A stretch of 64,000 nt of DNA, from positions 45,311-109,310 of the forward strand of contig JAFGDZ010000046.1 of the NCBI GenBank assembly GCA_016931855.1, given 5' to 3'. Numbering within the stretch: the first letter of the stretch is position 1; each line of letters begins with the position of its first letter. Below are positions 62,185 through 64,000 of the stretch, in pieces. Below the pieces are notes generated by a model that ran no database searches, had not been told where the DNA came from, and saw only the letters and a program-made list of their open reading frames with translations. The position numbers and the translations under genes were made by a program. This DNA is from Bacteroidales bacterium (GTDB taxonomy: Bacteria > Bacteroidota > Bacteroidia > Bacteroidales > Tenuifilaceae).

Positions 62185-63113
62185 TAAAGCGAACCCTATA
62201 TTTTGGCAATCCAACCTATTTGTCGCTTAAAAATGAGCAGTTGGTAATTAAGCTCCCTGAGGTAGAGAAGAGCAGCGTGCCCGAATCCTTTAAGGACGAT
62301 GCTACCCGTACCATCCCCATTGAGGATATTGGCATTGTGGTGCTAGATCATAAGCAGATTACCCTTACCCATGGAGTAATGGAAGCGCTGCTAGAGAATA
62401 ACTGTGCGCTAATTACCTGCGATAGCCGCCATTTGCCTGTTGGACTAATGCTCCCGCTAAGTGGTAACACCACGCAAACCGAGCGTTTTCGCGATCAGAT
62501 AGAGGCATCGCTCCCCCTTAAAAAGCAGCTTTGGCAGCAAACGGTTAAGGCTAAAATTGAGAATCAGGCGGTGGTGCTTAGCGCCGCTAGGGGCGAGGTG
62601 GTGAAAAATATGCTGGTATGGGCAAATGATGTTAAGAGTGGCGACCCCGATAACTACGAGGCTAGGGCTGCTGCTTACTACTGGAAATCGCTATTCCCCA
62701 TGATCGACGGTTTTACGCGCGAGCGGGAGGGCGATGAGCCTAACAACCTGCTTAACTATGGCTACGCCATTCTGCGTGCGGTTATTGCCCGTTCACTAGT
62801 CGCCAGCGGATTACTTCCAACCCTTGGCATTCATCATCATAACCGTTACAACGCTTACTGCTTAGCCGACGATATTATGGAACCCTATAGACCCTTTGTT
62901 GATAGGGTTGTAATAGAGATTATTGATAGCGGAATTAGCTGTGCAGAGCTAACTAAGGAGATAAAAGCTAAGCTACTAGGCATACCCGTTCTTGATGTGC
63001 AGATAAATGGGCAGCGTAGCCCGTTGATGATTGCTGCGGGGCTAACGGCATCGTCGCTATACAAGTGTTTTACAGGAGAGCAACGCAAAATAGCCTACCC
63101 CGAAGTGAACTGA
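62181..63113 (+). CDS. cas1: CRISPR-associated integrase Cas1, type II
   Basis: A 310-residue Cas1 of type II kind. The metal-site residues are Glu160 (YEARAAAYYW), His218-220 (GIHHHNRYN) and Asp230/Glu234 (CLADDIMEPYRPF), and the N-terminal beta-domain begins LYFGNPTYLSLKNEQLVI. Cas1 with Cas2 inserts new spacers at the array leader. The start overlaps the cas9 stop as ATGA. Its base composition is close to that of the host genes, with G/C third positions, unlike cas9. The open frame is intact, but its partner cas2 is broken. Confidence 0.96.
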   Translation: MIKRTLYFGNPTYLSLKNEQLVIKLPEVEKSSVPESFKDDATRTIPIEDIGIVVLDHKQITLTHGVMEALLENNCALITCDSRHLPVGLMLPLSGNTTQTERFRDQIEASLPLKKQLWQQTVKAKIENQAVVLSAARGEVVKNMLVWANDVKSGDPDNYEARAAAYYWKSLFPMIDGFTREREGDEPNNLLNYGYAILRAVIARSLVASGLLPTLGIHHHNRYNAYCLADDIMEPYRPFVDRVVIEIIDSGISCAELTKEIKAKLLGIPVLDVQINGQRSPLMIAAGLTASSLYKCFTGEQRKIAYPEVN

Positions 63114-63126
63114 AAATAGCTGTAGA

Positions 63127-63261
63127 ATGGAACGCCTAAGCGAGTATAGAGTTATGTGGGTTCTTGTACTATTCGATTTGCCAACAGAAACTAAGAGACT
63201 GTTTAAATTTGAAATAAAACAAACACAAAACATTGACTACCAGTTGTTTAATTGGATTTAA
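63127..63261 (+). pseudogene. cas2: cas2, cut short by an insertion element
   Basis: The first 23 codons (MERLSEYRVMWVLVLFDLPT, then ETK) match the N-terminus of type II Cas2, including the VLFDLP motif of strand 1 that carries the conserved Asp. At about 63195 the similarity stops and the frame runs on for some 20 codons of unrelated sequence to a TAA at 63261. A normal Cas2 has about 90-110 residues. The break is at the left end of the IS5-type element that follows. The rest of cas2 should lie beyond the element, outside the window. Confidence 0.88.
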
Positions 63262-64000
63262 TTGTGTAAATTAATGGTTTTCAGACTATTAAAAACACAT
63301 GAGTTACTATCCAACCAACCTCTCTGATAGCCAATGGATGCTTTTAGAGGGGGTATTAAATGACAACCGCAAAAGAAAGCATTCTTTGCGAGATATTTTC
63401 AATGCCATCCTCTATTTGCTTAAAACAGGCTGCCAATGGCGTATGTTGCCCAAGTGCTTCCCCTGCTGGGAGTTGGTTTATTACTATTTCACTAAATGGA
63501 AGAACACTGGGGTTATCGAACAGATACACGAGTTCCTGCGGGACCATACCAGACAAAAAGCAGGGAGAAAAGCCTCGCCAAGCCTGGCCTGCATTGATAG
63601 CCAGTCGGTTAAGACGACCCGATTGGGCGGTCATCACCGGGGTTTTGACGGCGGGAAACACATAAAAGGCCGTAAACGCCATATAGTAACCGATAGCATG
63701 GGGCTGCTTTTGACCGTTGTGGTACATGCGGCAAATGTCCACGACAGCAAAGGTGCATTTAACGTAATCGCCACGCTAAAAGGTCGTTTCGACAGGCTTG
63801 TCAAAATCGTGGCCGATGGTGGTTACCGAGGCGAACTGATTGATAAAACCAAAGCCGCGTTCGGCTTTGTGCTGGACATTGTCCTAAGACCCGATGAATC
63901 GCCCAAGTTTAAGGTGATTCCCAAACGATGGGTGGTCGAAAGGACTTTCGCATGGTTTGAAAGTTACCGAAGGCTTAGCAAAGACTTTGAATACCTGACG
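63195..64000 (+). mobile_element. IS5-family insertion sequence, left part
   Basis: The element begins near GAGACTGTTTAAATTTGAAA (63195-63214), which resembles the termini of IS5-type elements, and contains a transposase gene from 63299. The right end and target duplication are outside the window, so the exact left boundary could be off by a few bases. Confidence 0.82.
63299..64000 (+). CDS. IS5-family transposase (IS427/ISL2-like), 3' end missing
   Basis: The ATG at 63299 opens a frame of 234 codons that runs off the window. It starts MSYYPTNLSDSQWMLLEGVL and has the block ILYLLKTGCQWRMLPKCFP typical of the group. The DDE residues are Asp100 (CIDSQSVKT), Asp173 (VADGGYRG) and Glu214 (RWVVERTFAWF). 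The last visible residues (YRRLSKDFEYLT) show that only some 20 residues are missing. The frame has no stop or frameshift, so the copy looks recent and possibly active. It reads in the same direction as cas1. Confidence 0.93.
   Translation, partial: MSYYPTNLSDSQWMLLEGVLNDNRKRKHSLRDIFNAILYLLKTGCQWRMLPKCFPCWELVYYYFTKWKNTGVIEQIHEFLRDHTRQKAGRKASPSLACIDSQSVKTTRLGGHHRGFDGGKHIKGRKRHIVTDSMGLLLTVVVHAANVHDSKGAFNVIATLKGRFDRLVKIVADGGYRGELIDKTKAAFGFVLDIVLRPDESPKFKVIPKRWVVERTFAWFESYRRLSKDFEYLT

Overview
The window reads as chromosomal DNA of a Bacteroidota bacterium, most likely in or near the Bacteroidales/Marinilabiliales. Signs of this are: promoters of the -33 TTTG / -7 TAnnTTTG type with few Shine-Dalgarno sites; the gene run nusB (long form), DUF1573, yajC, ybbR, coaE; a PUR-alpha-like DUF3276 protein and a DUF5606 protein; TonB receptors with a carboxypeptidase-like N-terminal domain; FeoA-FeoB fusion with a Cys-rich FeoB-associated peptide; a very large secreted protein with a type IX secretion C-terminal domain; and a Bacteroidota-style type II-C Cas9. 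No rRNA or tRNA gene was recognised.

Layout. 1-4.2 kb: end of a carotenoid cluster (CrtI/CrtD-type desaturase, CruF-like hydratase, acyltransferase, family 2 glycosyltransferase, TPR protein), suggesting a glycosylated and acylated carotenoid. 4.4-5.7 kb: NhaD/ArsB-type ion transporter. 5.8-12.2 kb (minus): metal-uptake run with FeoAB, FeoB-associated peptide, HYC_CC_PP-like protein, TonB receptor and two small HMA metal-binding proteins. 12.4-20.6 kb: housekeeping genes (DUF3276, nusB, DUF1573 lipoprotein, yajC, ybbR, coaE, TerB/DnaJ protein, DUF5606, M3 peptidase). 20.7-32 kb: a MacB-like ATPase with a DUF2807 protein and a remnant of a lost FtsX permease, a HAD phosphatase, a second DUF1573 protein, NAD salvage genes, MsrA, and two large FtsX permeases. 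32.3-40.6 kb: LpxL-like acyltransferase, two cation transporters of CDF type, and an 1809-residue FN3/CUB surface protein. 40.7-47.5 kb (minus): a heavy-metal RND efflux operon (His-rich protein, adaptor, pump, TolC-like channel, CDF), with repeat-filled spacers. 48-57.5 kb: SNF2 helicase, LysM protein, MarR regulator, CDF transporter, exported superoxide dismutase, PEP carboxykinase. 57.6-64 kb: type II-C CRISPR-Cas locus (divergent tracrRNA, cas9, cas1, broken cas2) ending in an IS5-family insertion.

The most striking points are the CRISPR locus, in which cas2 is cut after about 23 codons by an IS5-type element while cas9 and its tracrRNA look compositionally foreign and cas1 does not; a 46-bp inverted repeat pair bracketing the first genes of the metal efflux operon; long simple-sequence arrays in the same operon; and several well-formed palindromes in front of metal and surface genes. 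No CRISPR array lies inside the window; it may lie beyond the insertion element. I found no clearly new multi-gene system; the His-rich and Cys-rich small proteins of the metal clusters and the unassigned gene at 12.4 kb are the least understood parts.
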